From the NCBI GenBank assembly GCA_026120185.1, contig JANUWF010001783.1, forward strand, positions 8,089,001 through 8,153,000: a DNA stretch of 64,000 bases. Direction: 5' to 3'. The notes under the pieces are model-generated. The model was not told the origin of the DNA. It saw only the letters and a program-made list of their open reading frames with translations, and made no database searches. This DNA comes from Voacanga thouarsii (Eukaryota > Streptophyta > Magnoliopsida > Gentianales > Apocynaceae). This document shows, piece by piece, positions 20,601 through 32,435 of the stretch (within the stretch, counting starts at the first letter, position 1; every line of letters starts with the position of its first letter). A program made the translations under genes and the position numbers.

Positions 20601-22012
20601 ATTTTGAGGAGGACAGTAATATACCATTTTTGAAAAGTAATCTGAGAAATAGCTGAAATATAATCTGGATTCTCTCATTTTATTCAGCTTCTACGTCTGA
20701 TAAAGCGGTAGGATTAGAAGTATCAATCAATGGTTTTTCGAGATTGAGTTGAACTAAATCTGTATTTATTTGATTGATATCAGAAATTCTTTGAGTATTC
20801 TACTCCTTTAACCATTTAATTTCTTTTTTGAATTCTTTAATTTCTAGATGTAATTCCTGTAAGGATATTGAAGGTTCTTTCTATTTTCCTTTAAATTTAT
20901 CAAATACTTATTTTAGATTGTATGGTTCTACTTGTACTTTTGGATTAAGAACTAAATCTTTGACCTTTAACAGATATTCTCTTTTAACTGTTTCATCCTG
21001 AATATGATCTAAGAGTTCAAAGAAGAGTTCTTTATTTGCACGAGTGATTACATTAACTTGATCACGTAGTTTAGTACTAAGCATGCAGAGTTCTCCTATT
21101 GCACAGGTACATAAGCCCGTACAATCACAAGAGGATTTTTTACTTGAATCGTCTTCTGAAGAATTTTCTTGAATTTCAAATACTTCTTCAATTTCACCAT
21201 CATCAGTGTCAGATGACTGGGATGAATCATATTGGTCAAGGATTTGATTGATTTGATCAAAAGTATCTTTAGGTAAAGATAGTTGATTTACATTTTTCTT
21301 CTTTTTTGCTTTGAGTTTACATTCATCTGCTTTATATCCTCATTTTCCGCAAAAATAACACTTAATTATATTTTTAGATGATTTGTCTTTTGTTCTCTTT
21401 TTAAAAGGTTTTAAAGTTTTTTCTTTTCTATCTTTTCAAAGTTTTTCTTCTTAGACTTTAGTTTAAGCTTTTTAGATGTAGGAGTTACTGGGGAATATCC
21501 AAAGATTTCGTAGAAGTTTCCTAATTTCTTTTTAGATTTCTTATGATATGATTCCATTTGCGATTTAAGTTTGAGATCTGTGTAGAGGTCTGCGCCTGCT
21601 TAGTTTACATAACTAATTAACTGACCGTATGCTAAATAATCATAAGGAATTGTATTTCCAAAATCTAACTTGAGTTTTTGCTTGACTTTTTCTGCAAATA
21701 AAGGTGGTAAGCTTGAAATAAATTGTTCTTTCCAGAACGCATGATGACAGTCTGAAATAAGACATTACCTTTTGTAGAAACATGTCTTTATATCATCTGA
21801 AATCATGTAATTTAGGGCAGGTTAAATTAGTGAGGATTTATGAACTTCTATCAGCTAATTGCTGAGGATTTCCTACAAAATGCTGAGTTAGAGTAAACGT
21901 GAATGTATTTAAACAATCAGAAACTGTTTCTGTTGTTTGACTTGGTTGGCCATTAACATTTTGGATTATCTTAGTTTGGATTTTGGTGGCATTTGGAATT
22001 TCTTGACGCTGT
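20601..22012 (-). pseudogene. Lineage B copy 3: coat C-terminus, zinc knuckle and coiled-coil linker
   Basis: The coat C-terminal half (22012-21400) is frameshifted. The zinc knuckle at 21320-21360 reads C-Y-F-C with a stop and Tyr in place of the His ligand. The acidic stretch and Cys cluster follow. From 20925 to 20637 comes a segment absent from copy 1. It contains a heptad-like 'LQELHLEIKEFKKEIKWLKE', probably a coiled coil between coat and protease domains. Confidence 0.65.
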
Positions 22013-22950
22013 AGAATGATGTTTATTAGAGACTATCAAATTAGAATATCAACTTGGGTTAAGACACTTAGATGCAGATATAGAACACATAAAAGAAAAA
22101 TTAAAACAATGTTATACAGATAATCCTTTACAATTTTGGGATAAAAATGAGATTACTGCCAAATTAGAAATGATAGATAAAGATAAAATTATTCAAGTCA
22201 AACCAATGAGATGTAATGAGGAAGATAAAAAAGAATTTAATATACAATTAAAAAAACTATTAGATGCAAATTTGATACAGGTAAGTAATTCTCCCCATAG
22301 TTCTCTAGGATTTATTGTAAGAAAATATGCAGAAATAATTAGGGGGGAAGCTAGAATGGTTATTAATTATAAAAAAAATTGAATGATAATACTGTCTTTC
22401 ATGGTTATTTTTTACCTCATAAAGAAAGTTTAATAAATTGGAAGAGAAATATAAAGATATTTTCTAAATTTGATTGTAAAAGTGGATTTTGACAAATTAA
22501 AATGGCACCAGATAGTATTAAATATACATCATTTTCTACTCCACAATGTCAATATGAATGGCTAATAATGCCCTTTGGATTAAAAAAATGCTCCTCGATA
22601 TTTCAAAGAAAAATGGATAATATATTTAAATGTTATGACTTTATATTTGTCTATGTTCAGGATAGTTTAATTGTTTGTAAGAATGTAGAATCTCATATTA
22701 AACATTTAAATATTTTTTGTGACTTATGTATTAAAAATGGATTAGTATTATCTGAAAAGAAAGCAAAAATAATGCAAGAAAAAATAGAATTTTTAGGAAT
22801 GATGATAGATAATAAACGGATAGAATTACAACCTCATATTTTAGAAAAATTAAGTATTTTCTAGACAAATTAATAGATAAAAAACAAGTTCAAAGCTTTT
22901 TAGAAGTATTAAATTATGCTTCAAATTTTATAGAAAACCTTGTTAGCTTA
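22013..22950 (+). pseudogene. Lineage A copy 2: reverse transcriptase
   Basis: Same protein as copy 1: 'SPHSSLGFIVRK', 'ARMVINYKK', 'IFSKFDCKSGF', 'QYEWLIMPFGLKK', 'FQRKMDNIFK'. The catalytic motif is altered to Y-V-Q-D (22652-22663), removing one of the two metal-binding aspartates. Breaks: one extra A in a run near 22378 shifts frame, TGA near 22491, an extra A near 22590, and TAG at 22862. Confidence 0.85.
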
Positions 22951-22984
22951 AAACAACCATTACAATCTTTGTTGAAACAGAGAT

Positions 22985-23479
22985 ATTTAGCTTTGACTCT
23001 AAACTGGAGCAACATGTAAAAAAGATAAAACAAATATGTTCTGTACCACCTAAATTACAATTACCCTCTGAGACAGATGATTTAATCTTAGAAACAAATA
23101 CTTCTGAAAATTATTGGAGTGGTGTATTAAAAAAGAAAGATGAAGATAAAGAATTTGTGTGTAGATATTGTTTTGAAACATTTAATGAAACCCAAAGAAG
23201 ATACCATATTAATGAAAAGAATAATTATTAGTTGTTAAGAGTTGTCAAAAAATTTATTATTTCTTATTACCTAAAAGATTTTTGTTAAGGACAGATAATA
23301 CCCAAGTTAAGGCATTCATTAGAAATAATGTACCCTCAAAACCTAAATATAAAAGATTGATACAATGGCAAACTTTGTTAGCTGAATATCAGTTTGATAT
23401 TGAAATCATCAAGGCTAATAAAAATATTTTCGCAGATTTCTTAACCACAGATGGCCAGTGCAAAAGCCAAGATTACTAA
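22985..23479 (+). pseudogene. Lineage A copy 2: RNase H
   Basis: 'LPSETDDLILETNTSENYWSG' corresponds to the RNase H start, with N-T-S where D-A-S is usual. Later come 'RRYHINEKNNY' with a stop and 'FLLRTDNTQVKAFIRNN' (D of R-T-D-N conserved). 'NIFADFLTTDG' ends the domain. The enzyme removes the RNA strand during reverse transcription. Several stops occur near 23018 and 23229. Confidence 0.75.
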
Positions 23480-24532
23480 ATTATTAGAAGATATGAAAAA
23501 GCAAATCATGAGCAGACAAGATAATGTTGAAGACATTATTGATATTGCCCAGTTACCAGGTATGGAAGAAGAAGTGATAGATGTTTTGATATTTGAAAGT
23601 TGAATGATTAAGATTAGAATAAAAAATTTTGAAATGTCTAGAAAACTTATAAAAAATATTCTAGATAAGACAGATTTTAAAGATATAGCAGGATCTTGTT
23701 CCACAGAACCTAAGAAAGAGAAAAAAGGAGACGAAATTTCTCTAAGGCCTTAAAAAGAAAAATCTACAATATTCCCCTCAAAGATTTTTCCACCAATACT
23801 TCCTGTAGTGGAAATACAATAATAGATTTTGAGAAAATTATATAGTCTCTCAAATACTAATACTAGGTACCTGGATTATACTAGCGTATATCTCAGGATA
23901 AATTATTTACAAGATTCTTCTCTAAGAGAAATCAAATATTGGTACGACTTTGGTGCCATAAATTTGATTTATTTATCTCCTCCAGATTTTGAAGAAATAT
24001 CGCAGCTACCCTTCTGGGTACAAGGAGTTAAAGATCTCAATAAACCTACAGTTTCTCCAAATGATATTTTATATTTGAAATTTTTTTCCTACTGGTCCTG
24101 ATTTCATTGAAGAATAAAGATACCCTGCTTTTCACTTCATTCAAGTGGGAAAAGCATGTCCATATGTAATTCAGACAAATAATGCAAAAGAATACAAAAG
24201 ATTTGAAGAATCAGATATCCATTATAGAAGATCTATTGGAGTAAGAGTTGTTCTTTAGAACATGGAAAATGCTTTTAAGAAAGGATTTCAAACATATGGT
24301 GGCAAAAAGATGCATTCTCTAGTGATGATAAGTCCAGCAAAAAGAACACCTCCAAGTGCGAAAAGATATTTGTAGACAAAATCAAGTTTCTTAAAAAATG
24401 CATTACTTAATCAAGCCCACAGGCTCAAGCACGCATCTATTAATTCAAAAAACATGAGAAAGGAGTCTGTTCAACATGTTTTCCACAAAAACAAAAAGAC
24501 ACAAGTGGCGGTTCAAGTGATAAAAACAACCA
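23451..24532 (+). pseudogene. Lineage A copy 2: ORF downstream of RNase H, unknown function
   Basis: ATG 23451 ('MASAKAKITKLLEDMKKQI') lies inside the last 29 bases of the RNase H frame. The frame continues, with stops near 23601, 23750 and 23823, through 'YWYDFGAINLIYLSPPDFEE' to 24101. It then shifts by one base in a T run and continues with 'YPAFHFIQVGKACPYVIQTN' and a Lys-rich tail. Position after RNase H is that of the inclusion/transactivator protein in several caulimovirid genera, but I see no motif that proves this. Confidence 0.45.
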
Positions 24533-25147
24533 TTTAGAGTCTAGCCACATAGGTATCCATCTCCTAGGATTTTCTTATGATAACTGAAGACAGTTGGAAA
24601 GATTACTCATACTTATTGATATACAAAAAGATAGACAACTCATACAAGAAGACAACTGACATTAAAATCATAGAACTCATAAATGTAATAGATTACAATT
24701 TCAAGTCCGATCCTCCTCCATAGATATGTACATAGAACTAGAGAGTAAGGCATAGCCAGCATAGGCATAGCCATAATAAGTCCTCTTCGTGTAATATATC
24801 TCTCCTTATAAGAAATATCTCTTCTATTCTCCTAGTAATATATCCGACTATGAAATAAAATCTTTCTTTTGTATCACATCTTGAGCTAAGCCATTTACAT
24901 TATACTAACATATCCATAAAGACTATTGCTCTTTCTATCCTAACTTTCGTACACCGAAGGTAGGAAACGATCCTAGGTTGTGCTTTGCAGTACTGAAGGA
25001 GTTTAGGGAAGTTACCTGTTTGTAATCCAGGCAGGTTGGGGCTGAAGTGCCTGGTAAAAGTCTCAAAGTGTGACCCGATACTGACAAGGTCAAAGAGAAA
25101 TTCAGGTATGGAAGCGTAGTGAACCTTTTTTACTTCTTGTTGTTATA
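24533..25147 (+). other. Probable pararetrovirus intergenic/leader region (lineage A)
   Basis: Noncoding, with a 'cttataag' TATA-like word near 24814, an AATAAA near 24857, and then a stem-forming, short-ORF-containing stretch before the TA block. This is what a pregenomic RNA promoter, poly(A) signal and leader would look like. No primer site is seen, so the assignment rests mainly on position. Confidence 0.35.
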
Positions 25148-25642
25148 ATGTTTAATGGTAGAACTCATGTATGTGATACATGTGTTGCATGTTATATGAT
25201 AACCATCTCTGTGACTCCTTATTTACACTTTGATATTGTAATAATCTTACAAGATAACACTCCCAAGAATATATTATTTTTCAATCGACAATATATATGT
25301 ACATCTCTAAATATGTTTTTAGTATGTATTTGGTGTGTGTGTGCGTATGTATGTATATATATATATATTAATATGCTGCATTAATATATACATATATATT
25401 GTTAAAAGATTTAATTGTTAATATATATACATGTATGTATATATATGTATATATATTTATTAATATATTAAAAAGTATATTAATATATATATATATATTA
25501 ATATTCCATTTTAATATATATATACATATGCGTGTGTGTATTATACATATGTACATATATATATATATATATATAAAAAGGTATAGTAATATATATTTAT
25601 GTAAGTATGTGTGTGTGTGTGTGTGTGTGTCTGTTATACACA

Positions 25643-25694
<52 letters not shown>

Positions 25695-25995
25695 GGGTGT
25701 ATACCAAATAAATATATATAGAAATATGTATATATGTATATTTATATATTAATATACTATATTAATATATATATTATTAATTATTAATATATATATATAT
25801 TATATGTGGGTGTATACCAAATAAATATATATAGAAATATGTATATATGTATATTTATATATTAATATACTATATTAATATATATATATATATATTATTA
25901 ATTATTAATATATATGTATGCATATATATATTGATTAATATATTAAAAAGTATATTAATATATATTAATTTTCTATTTTAATATATATATATATA

Positions 25996-26067
<72 letters not shown>

Positions 26068-26484
26068 CATACTAAAATAGTGTGTATATATATATATTAA
26101 ATATATTAATATATATATTAAAATAATATATTAATTTCATATATATGTATGTTTATATATGTGTATGTATATATATGTTAATAAGTGTAACTCTTGTTGT
26201 GGTACTATCCTAATTGATGATTACATCTCTGTAATATTATTACACTCTTTAGATTTTGTTATAATATTTCAAGATAATTTACCTAGAAATGTTTTTGTTT
26301 TGAACCGACACTACTCGGCACAAGAAAATGATTGTGTGTGTGTGTGTGTTCGTATACATACGTATCTACATACATATATAAATATATAGGTACACACACA
26401 CACGCACATATATATACATATATGTGGTGTATATGTATATATATGTATCTAAATATATTAATATATGTTCATGTATGTATGTGC

Positions 26485-26533
<49 letters not shown>

Positions 26534-26580
26534 ACAACACACACACAGACACACATATGTTTAAGGTTTTTTTTTTCTAA
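25148..26580. repeat. TA-rich microsatellite block, right border of the virus cluster
   Basis: It holds long (TA)n, (TG)n, (CT)n (26003-26028) and (CA)n runs. A ~117-bp unit containing 'tatgtgggtgtataccaaat' is tandemly repeated at 25685 and 25801, and the same phrase occurs at 1578. Non-microsatellite islands at 25155-25300 and 26185-26320 are diverged copies of each other. Frames open in the TA runs are artefacts of the repeat. Confidence 0.9.
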
Positions 26581-26803
26581 TTGAACTATTTTTATAGAAT
26601 CATTTAATAAATATAATGATATAAGTAACAGTATATAAGCTTTTAAAGTTATATAAATATATAAAATAATTTCCTAAATTAAATAATATAGTTTTACATT
26701 AAATTTAATATAATTATTATATTTTGTTATAATATTAATGTTTAAAAAACTAAAAAATATTAGATATAGTTTAAATAATAAAAAATAAAGATACGGCCAA
26801 CAT

Positions 26804-26985
26804 GGAAGTTTGGCCCAGCGGCTAAGTCAAAAACCAAGGAAGCCGGAGGTCATTCGTTCGAAACTCGCTTCTGGCAAACAATATGCAATTTGCAGGCTGC
26901 GATCAGGTGTGGCTGGTTCATGCCGACTATTCATGCAATCAGGAGCGGTTGGTTCACCTGGATCAGGGATTTCTCAAAATTTTAA
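26804..26985 (+). mobile_element. tRNA-derived SINE-like unit
   Basis: TGGCCCAGCGG (26811-26821) fits the pol III A box and GTTCGAAACTC (26856-26866) the B box, ~35 bp apart as in tRNA-derived SINEs. A body with two near-copies of a 'gatcaggNNNGG(c/t)tggttca' phrase follows. No clear target duplication or tail is found. Confidence 0.55.
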
Positions 26986-26989
26986 TTTT

Positions 26990-27462
26990 AAATACTTTTG
27001 GCGAGGAAATTTTTTGTCGCCATTGACCCTTTTTAGTGACGAATATTTTTGTATTGGCGAGAAAACTTTTTGTCATGAAAGGTAATAATTTTTTTTCCCA
27101 TCATATTTTAATTTCTCAAATAAAATTATATTTTAAGTGACAAAATTTTTTGTCATGAAAAAGCATCACTAGCAACAAAATGAAAGCTTTTGGCAACAAA
27201 CATTGCTTACTTTTAATGACAAAATATTTCCTAACTAAAATTGAGGTCTTTATCTAGGAAACTATTTTCCTCGCTAAAGGGTAGCCTTTAGCGACAAAAC
27301 TAAAACTTTTGTCGCCAAGACCTTTTAGCTACGGAGCTTAAGCGACGAAATGGTGAGGAAAAAAAATTTGTCGCTAAAGGACTTCAGCAAGGCTTTTGCA
27401 AGGAAATTTGGACTTTTAGTGAGGAAATTATTTTGTTGCTAAAGACTAATTTTCTTGTAGTG
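26990..27462 (-). mobile_element. CACTA (En/Spm) transposon terminus, truncated
   Basis: The minus strand from 27462 reads CACTACAAGAAAATTAG, the canonical plant CACTA end. The ~470 bp inside it is packed with subterminal repeats of the type 'gcgacaaaa' / 'ttttgtcgc' in both orientations, which bind the transposase. No second CACTA end or transposase is seen to the left, so only one end survives. Confidence 0.75.
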
Positions 27463-27463
27463 T

Positions 27464-27937
27464 TATTACAAAAGTCTCCGAAATAAAATTCGAAAGTGTA
27501 CAAATCAAAATCAACGTATTTCACAAATCAGTCCAATTGAGTTTAGGATTTCAAAGTTTAGAAAAGCTACAAAGTAAAAACCACTCATAATATAATTACA
27601 TCACATATATCATAAACTAAAAAGCGGTCATGAAACCCTGCATCATGACCAACCACTGTGAAACCTTACATCACAGTGAAGTGAATGATCGACCCACTGA
27701 GTAGGATTCTCCTCTCTCTCCTACACAAACTTACTGGTCGTCCATCTCCAGATATCAGTCTCACCAAGATTGGGTGCTTCCATGGACTAGTTTGAATTGC
27801 TAGTACTAGCGTCTCTTCCTAATAAAACTCATCTCCCGGAGATGGCTACCTACTGGAAAACTAACCCTAACTCTCAGAAGCTAGTACTAAAAGTCTACGC
27901 TAATTGAGTACTCAATGCATTTATTACTCGATTTAGG
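27464..27937 (-). mobile_element. Long gypsy-type LTR, minus strand, 3' segment
   Basis: The segment aligns with the reverse complement of the solo LTR near 6925-7200: 'gctacctactggaaaacta', 'aattgagtactcaatg' and 'tccatctccagatatcag' match in order. It is joined across the nested Athila-type LTR to 37078-40305. About 350 bp of the expected LTR end are missing on the left, where the CACTA terminus lies. Confidence 0.6.
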
Positions 27938-27942
27938 GTGTG
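27938..27942. repeat. Target-site duplication GTGTG, left
   Basis: GTGTG precedes TGATAGGAGC and recurs at 37073-37077 directly after GCATCA, bounding the Athila-type solo LTR despite 8 kb of later insertions. Confidence 0.85.
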
Positions 27943-27990
27943 TGATAGGAGCTAAATTCACCTATTTTTTCTAGTTATTTGAGATTTTTT
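27943..27990 (+). mobile_element. Athila-type solo LTR, 5' segment
   Basis: 'tgataggagctaaatt' is the exact start of the LTR at 47547. Forty-eight bases remain before the copia element begins at 27991. Confidence 0.85.
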
Positions 27991-30900
27991 TGTTGGAATA
28001 TTTGCCCTCTAGACTATTTTATTTGATGTAATTATCGAATTTATTAATAAAAGAATTTATTCTCAAAATTTGTTTGTGAACTTACATTTTATTTCTGCAC
28101 GATTTTCGTTTGGAAAGGACTCATTGTGTTTAAGTAAGTGATCCATGTGAATGATGGTCTTTCACAGTAAGATATGGATCACAAGTTACTTAACACATAA
28201 ATGTTTGTTCTTAACCGATTGATGAGAATGGGAATCTCATCATGTTTAGGTTATTAAGTTATGAATTCCAAATGGGGAATGGCTTACCTTTAGCCAGCGA
28301 GTAGTCCACTCACTTCATAGCATGAATGTATTTTGAATACATAGAACATGACTTATAATAGTGATTTTTAAAAGTACTATTTAGAAGAAACCCAAACTAT
28401 TACTGCTGCAGCGTGAACCAATACTCTACCGCTTGAGTATGGGTTGGTAGTCTAACGAAACTAGAAGTATATACTTTGATATACTGTAGTTGAGGTTCTT
28501 TCGTAGAGCTAATATACTTGTATGTTGGGTATATATGTGACTAATTAGTTAAGACAAACTTATACAAGATAGCTTCTACGCTATATTGCCCATTGTAACT
28601 GTTCAAATGATCTAATTATCCAGGGCCATGGAGAACATGATTTGGATGTTTACTTTATGGTAGCTCCATTGGAAAGTGGAAATATTTCAGGAGTCGTGGA
28701 TCATTTGACTAGAGATCTAAGAAAGGTAGATGTCTATTAGAGAGGTGTTAGTACACTCCTCCTCTCTAAATGTACGGCGATGTGTAGAAGGGTATTTTAG
28801 TCATTACACCTGTAGGTCGAAAACTTTGCTAACGTAGCATTATCCTTGGGGTTAATATTTCTTTATAGTGATATTAGAAAATATTTAAAATGCCAAATAT
28901 AGCTATTTATATAATAGGGGTATTTTAGTCATTTTAGTAGCCAAGACGATATGTCTTTTGGTCCCCAGAATGGCCCTTAAGTCCTGACAGATTTAGGTTA
29001 AGGAATTGGTCTTGATAATTATGAGTTTTATTTTATTTTATTTTATTTAAATAGTCTAATTTATTATTGGATTATAATAAAATAAAAGGCCCGAAAGAGA
29101 AAGTATATATTTTATCTAGCTTAATTGGTTAATTAATTATTCAGGGCCCAAGGCCCAGATTGAATAATTAGAGATTGAATAATTAGAAAATTAATCTAGA
29201 TATCAACTAGATAACATGCCTAATATTTTATTAGTCTATTTAAGCTTGTTAATTATTTATTGGACTGTTTAATGAAGTTCAGAAAATAAATAATTGAGAT
29301 TTATTATTTATGGGTTTTCAAGCCCAAGAATAAATAATTTTATCTGGCCCAATGAATAAGACCAAGGATAAAATAAAAAAAATTAAAAAATAACATGGGA
29401 TGAATCCCGTGTTGTTTTGCGTGAAGGATAACAGAAAGCATGGATACTTTTTGTTTTCATGTAGTTGGTTTCTCTCTTGGGGAATTTGGTGAAATGAATG
29501 GAAAATGAATTGAAGTGGTCTGCACTTCGTAGTTCATCGTTCACAAAAAACCCAGTGACTCACAGAAACTTTGAGAGGCTAAGCAAAACCCACATCTTTG
29601 AGCTTTTACCGGCAGTGCTACAAGCACCATTTCGGAAGACCAAAAGCTTCGTGTGAATGAGACACAGTTGATGTTTACAAGGACATGATCTAATAGTTTC
29701 AAGCATCTTTGTACAGACATCTTCTTCAATGCGAAAAGGGTCATTCAATCATAGCTGTAAATTTTTCGTTTTGTAAGCATGCTTTCAGTTTGATGATTTT
29801 TGCCATTATAAATCTTCAATTGCTATCAAAGTCATGGTTTGGCAAATGTAGGAAGCATGCTAGACTTAACTAAAACAAGAAAATATTTGTTTTTTATGAA
29901 AGCTGTGATCTTTCGTGTTTTCTGGTATGGGTAGTTTTACTGTAAGCTTCGCAAGTGGAAGTATAGGAACACTGAATTTTGATTGCTTTCATAGATATCG
30001 TGTAAGCCCAGTGTATATAAGGGTATAAGCGGTTGTTTGGATAAGTTTTGATCGAAAACAATGAAAAAAATCGCACACAGTAGCGTCTGAAATACAAAGA
30101 AAAAAATCTAGAGAAGATGATCTCTGTAGCAACTAAGTCGGAGTCGAGCCGAGCAGTTTTCGAGCCGCCAGCTGTGTCTATGCTTGGAGCTGCTACAGCT
30201 GCGCCCCCAGTGAGGATAGCTTCCTTGCGGAAGCCGCAGCTTTTTTGCGCCGCGCGAGGAAGCCTTTCTTACTTCTTTCGCGAGGAAGCAATTCTCCTTT
30301 TGCAAATTGGAGATTGCCACGGTTAGCAATTTTAACCGAAGCAATGGGCGAGGCATGGGCCGGGTCACGAGCACCCGCCCGGATCTTGATCCATGGGTTT
30401 TTCCATGGGCCATGATCTAGTGTGGCGGGTGCACTGGACCCGATATTATTATTATTATTTTTTTAGTCCCATACTAGGTAAAGTTATTTTTATTACAATA
30501 GTTAATATTCTTTGAATATTTTGCATGAAAAATAATAGTAAAGAAAATTTAAGATTAAATAAGACCATTAATTAATTAATGTGTTTAATTCTATTTTTTG
30601 GACATTTAGGTTAAAAGAATAGAAAAGTATGAAAATGTTTACAATTTTTTAGCATGCTTATTATTAGTATTATTTTTTTGTTCCTCATGTATGTGTTTTC
30701 TCGAAGACTAAAGTCTTTGGGAATTTTTGACAAAGAAAAACATTTTTCTTAAATCAAATGGTTAATTTTAATTCGAACAAAAATTAATTCTTAGTTATTT
30801 TCTCAAAGGATTTTATCCTTGACATAGAAAATATTTTGAATTCAGACATTTTTGTGAATTAAAATAGAAAACCATTTTGATTGAATTTTAACAAGGAAAT

Positions 30901-31600
30901 TTATTTTTGTCAAATTAAACTTGAGATCAAAATCTCTTGAAAGTTTTATTGGAAATTTTTGAAATTATTAAGTTTATTAACTTAAATAAAATTAATCCAT
31001 GAAAAAATTTCTCAAAGGGTATAAACCTTGACATATAATTTTTTATGAGTTTAGATATTTTATTTTTGAGTTAAAAGAAAACTTAATTGAAATTTTCAAA
31101 AGATATTTTCCATGAAAAAACCCTTATTTTAAAATACTAAGTGGGAGAAAGGTTCCAACAGCCCCACGGCTTCCATCACGATCCTCATTAGAGATCGTGG
31201 GTCCCCCTCGCATCACCCTGGGAGTGAACCCGTATAGGATGGGGATACCACAAGGATCTAAAACTAATGGATGGATGTAATTAATAACCCGGGACACATT
31301 CTATGATTGGCCAGCCCACATTGGAGATTATAGTGCGAGGAATATCCATAGGAAATGAGAAGAAACGGTTATCCCATGATAGAGTTATCTTCTAGATCAT
31401 TACTTAGAAGGGAAATTAATTTGTGGTGGTTAATACACTTAGCTTAGGAAACTGTTAATTTTTCCAAGAAGCTATGTCAGTTTTTTTAAGAGCTAAATTA
31501 ATCATATTAAAGACAATATAGTTAACTATTATCGGATTTAATATGGGGATAAAGTTACAAGTTATTTTTGTTTTTCACAAACTGATTTTTTTTTTCAAAA
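27991..31600 (+). other. Copia 5' LTR and untranslated leader
   Basis: A ~3.6-kb stretch before gag. The LTR's 3' end is not determined: no TGGTATCAGAG-type primer site is found. The first ~1.4 kb is AT-rich LTR-like sequence, a GC-rich patch lies at 30100-30440, and a leader rich in poly-T and 'gggagtgaacc' words lies at 31140-31600. Frames at 29541-29748 and 30108-30413 have no recognisable product. Another nested insertion inside is possible. Confidence 0.5.
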
Positions 31601-32425
31601 ATGGTTGGTAGAGGTTCTTTTAGTCATTTGACCATTATTCTCTGTGAGAATAAGCTAACAAGTTCAAATTATATGGACTAAAAAAGGAACTTGGACATAA
31701 TACTCACTGCTGAGGAGTATAAGTATATTCTTTTTTACACCTGCCCTGTTATCGGGGAGAGTTCTACCGTAGAAGAGCGAGAGGTTGAGAAAGTATGGAA
31801 GAAGACCAACGAGATGGCTCGATGCTACATGTTGGACTCCATGTCTAATGTGCTCCAGTCAAAACATGAGCGCATGGCCACTGCGTACGACATTAGCCAA
31901 TCACTAGTCACGATGTTCACAGATAAAAGCCAACCCACAAAGCAGAAGGCTCTTAGGACAATCATCAATACTTAGATGGCTAAGGTAGCATCAGTAAGAG
32001 AGTATATGCTCAAGATGATTGCTGTTTTTGAGGAAGCGGAAGTCTTAGGGGCTGTAATTGACCATGAGAGCTAAGTGAATATAGTTTTCGAATCTTTTTT
32101 GGGCTCTTTTACTTAGTTCAAGTTAAATTACAACATGAACAAGTTAAACACGAGTTTAACCGAGTTAATAAAAGAGCTCTAGGTGACAGAGAAGGTCATG
32201 AAGCCACAGTCTTAGGCTATGATTACTACTACTTTTTTCTTCCAGAACTGGACCTAAGCCCAAGAAGTTCAAGAAGAAGAAGAGAAACACAACAGCCCAG
32301 CCCAAGAACTAACCCAACAAGCCCAAAGGCAAATGCTTCAAGTGCGGGCAAAAGGGACACTGGAAAAAAGAGTATCCAGAACTTCAAGCCAAGAAAAACC
32401 CTACAGGTATTGTTCTCTATCTAGA
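31601..32425 (+). pseudogene. Copia gag (capsid-nucleocapsid)
   Basis: ATG 31601 follows a T-rich leader. The capsid part includes 'VEKVWKKTNEMARCYML', 'ERMATAYDISQSLVTMF' and 'VREYMLKMIAVFEEAEVLG', typical of plant copia gag. The nucleocapsid zinc knuckle at 32334-32375 reads C-F-K-C then G-H, with the last Cys changed to Tyr. Stops occur at 31679, 31973, 32073 and others, with a frameshift near 32240. Gag forms the particle that packages element RNA. Confidence 0.8.
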
Positions 32426-32435
32426 GTCAATTTCA

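Larger units (their letters stand above)
16972..22012 (-). mobile_element. Endogenous pararetrovirus lineage B, inverted partial copy 3
   Basis: Reading the minus strand from 22012 gives coat region, zinc knuckle, linker, protease, RT, RNase H, second ORF and the end of the genome up to 'cacaatttgg', one base into the primer site. It is tail-to-tail with copy 2 at 16971/16972 and joined to lineage A at 22012/22013. It is ~300 bp longer than the matching part of copy 1 because it keeps a segment between zinc knuckle and protease (20637-20925). Confidence 0.85.
22013..25147 (+). mobile_element. Endogenous pararetrovirus lineage A, copy 2
   Basis: It starts within 'agaatgatgt' at the junction with lineage B and carries RT, RNase H, a downstream overlapping ORF and a probable intergenic region, then meets TA repeats. 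It lacks the solo LTR that splits copy 1. Unlike lineage B it has an ORF starting inside the end of RNase H. Genus is not settled; the separate protease-RT ORF argues against the lineage B group. Confidence 0.8.

Noticed and set aside
25148..26580. Several frames of 76-117 codons in the TA block, rich in Tyr, Ile and His
   Set aside because: They are translations of TA/TG microsatellites.
29541..29748. Two overlapping minus-strand Cys-containing frames
   Set aside because: Antisense to the copia LTR/leader, no start context or family motif, and overlapping each other in different phases.
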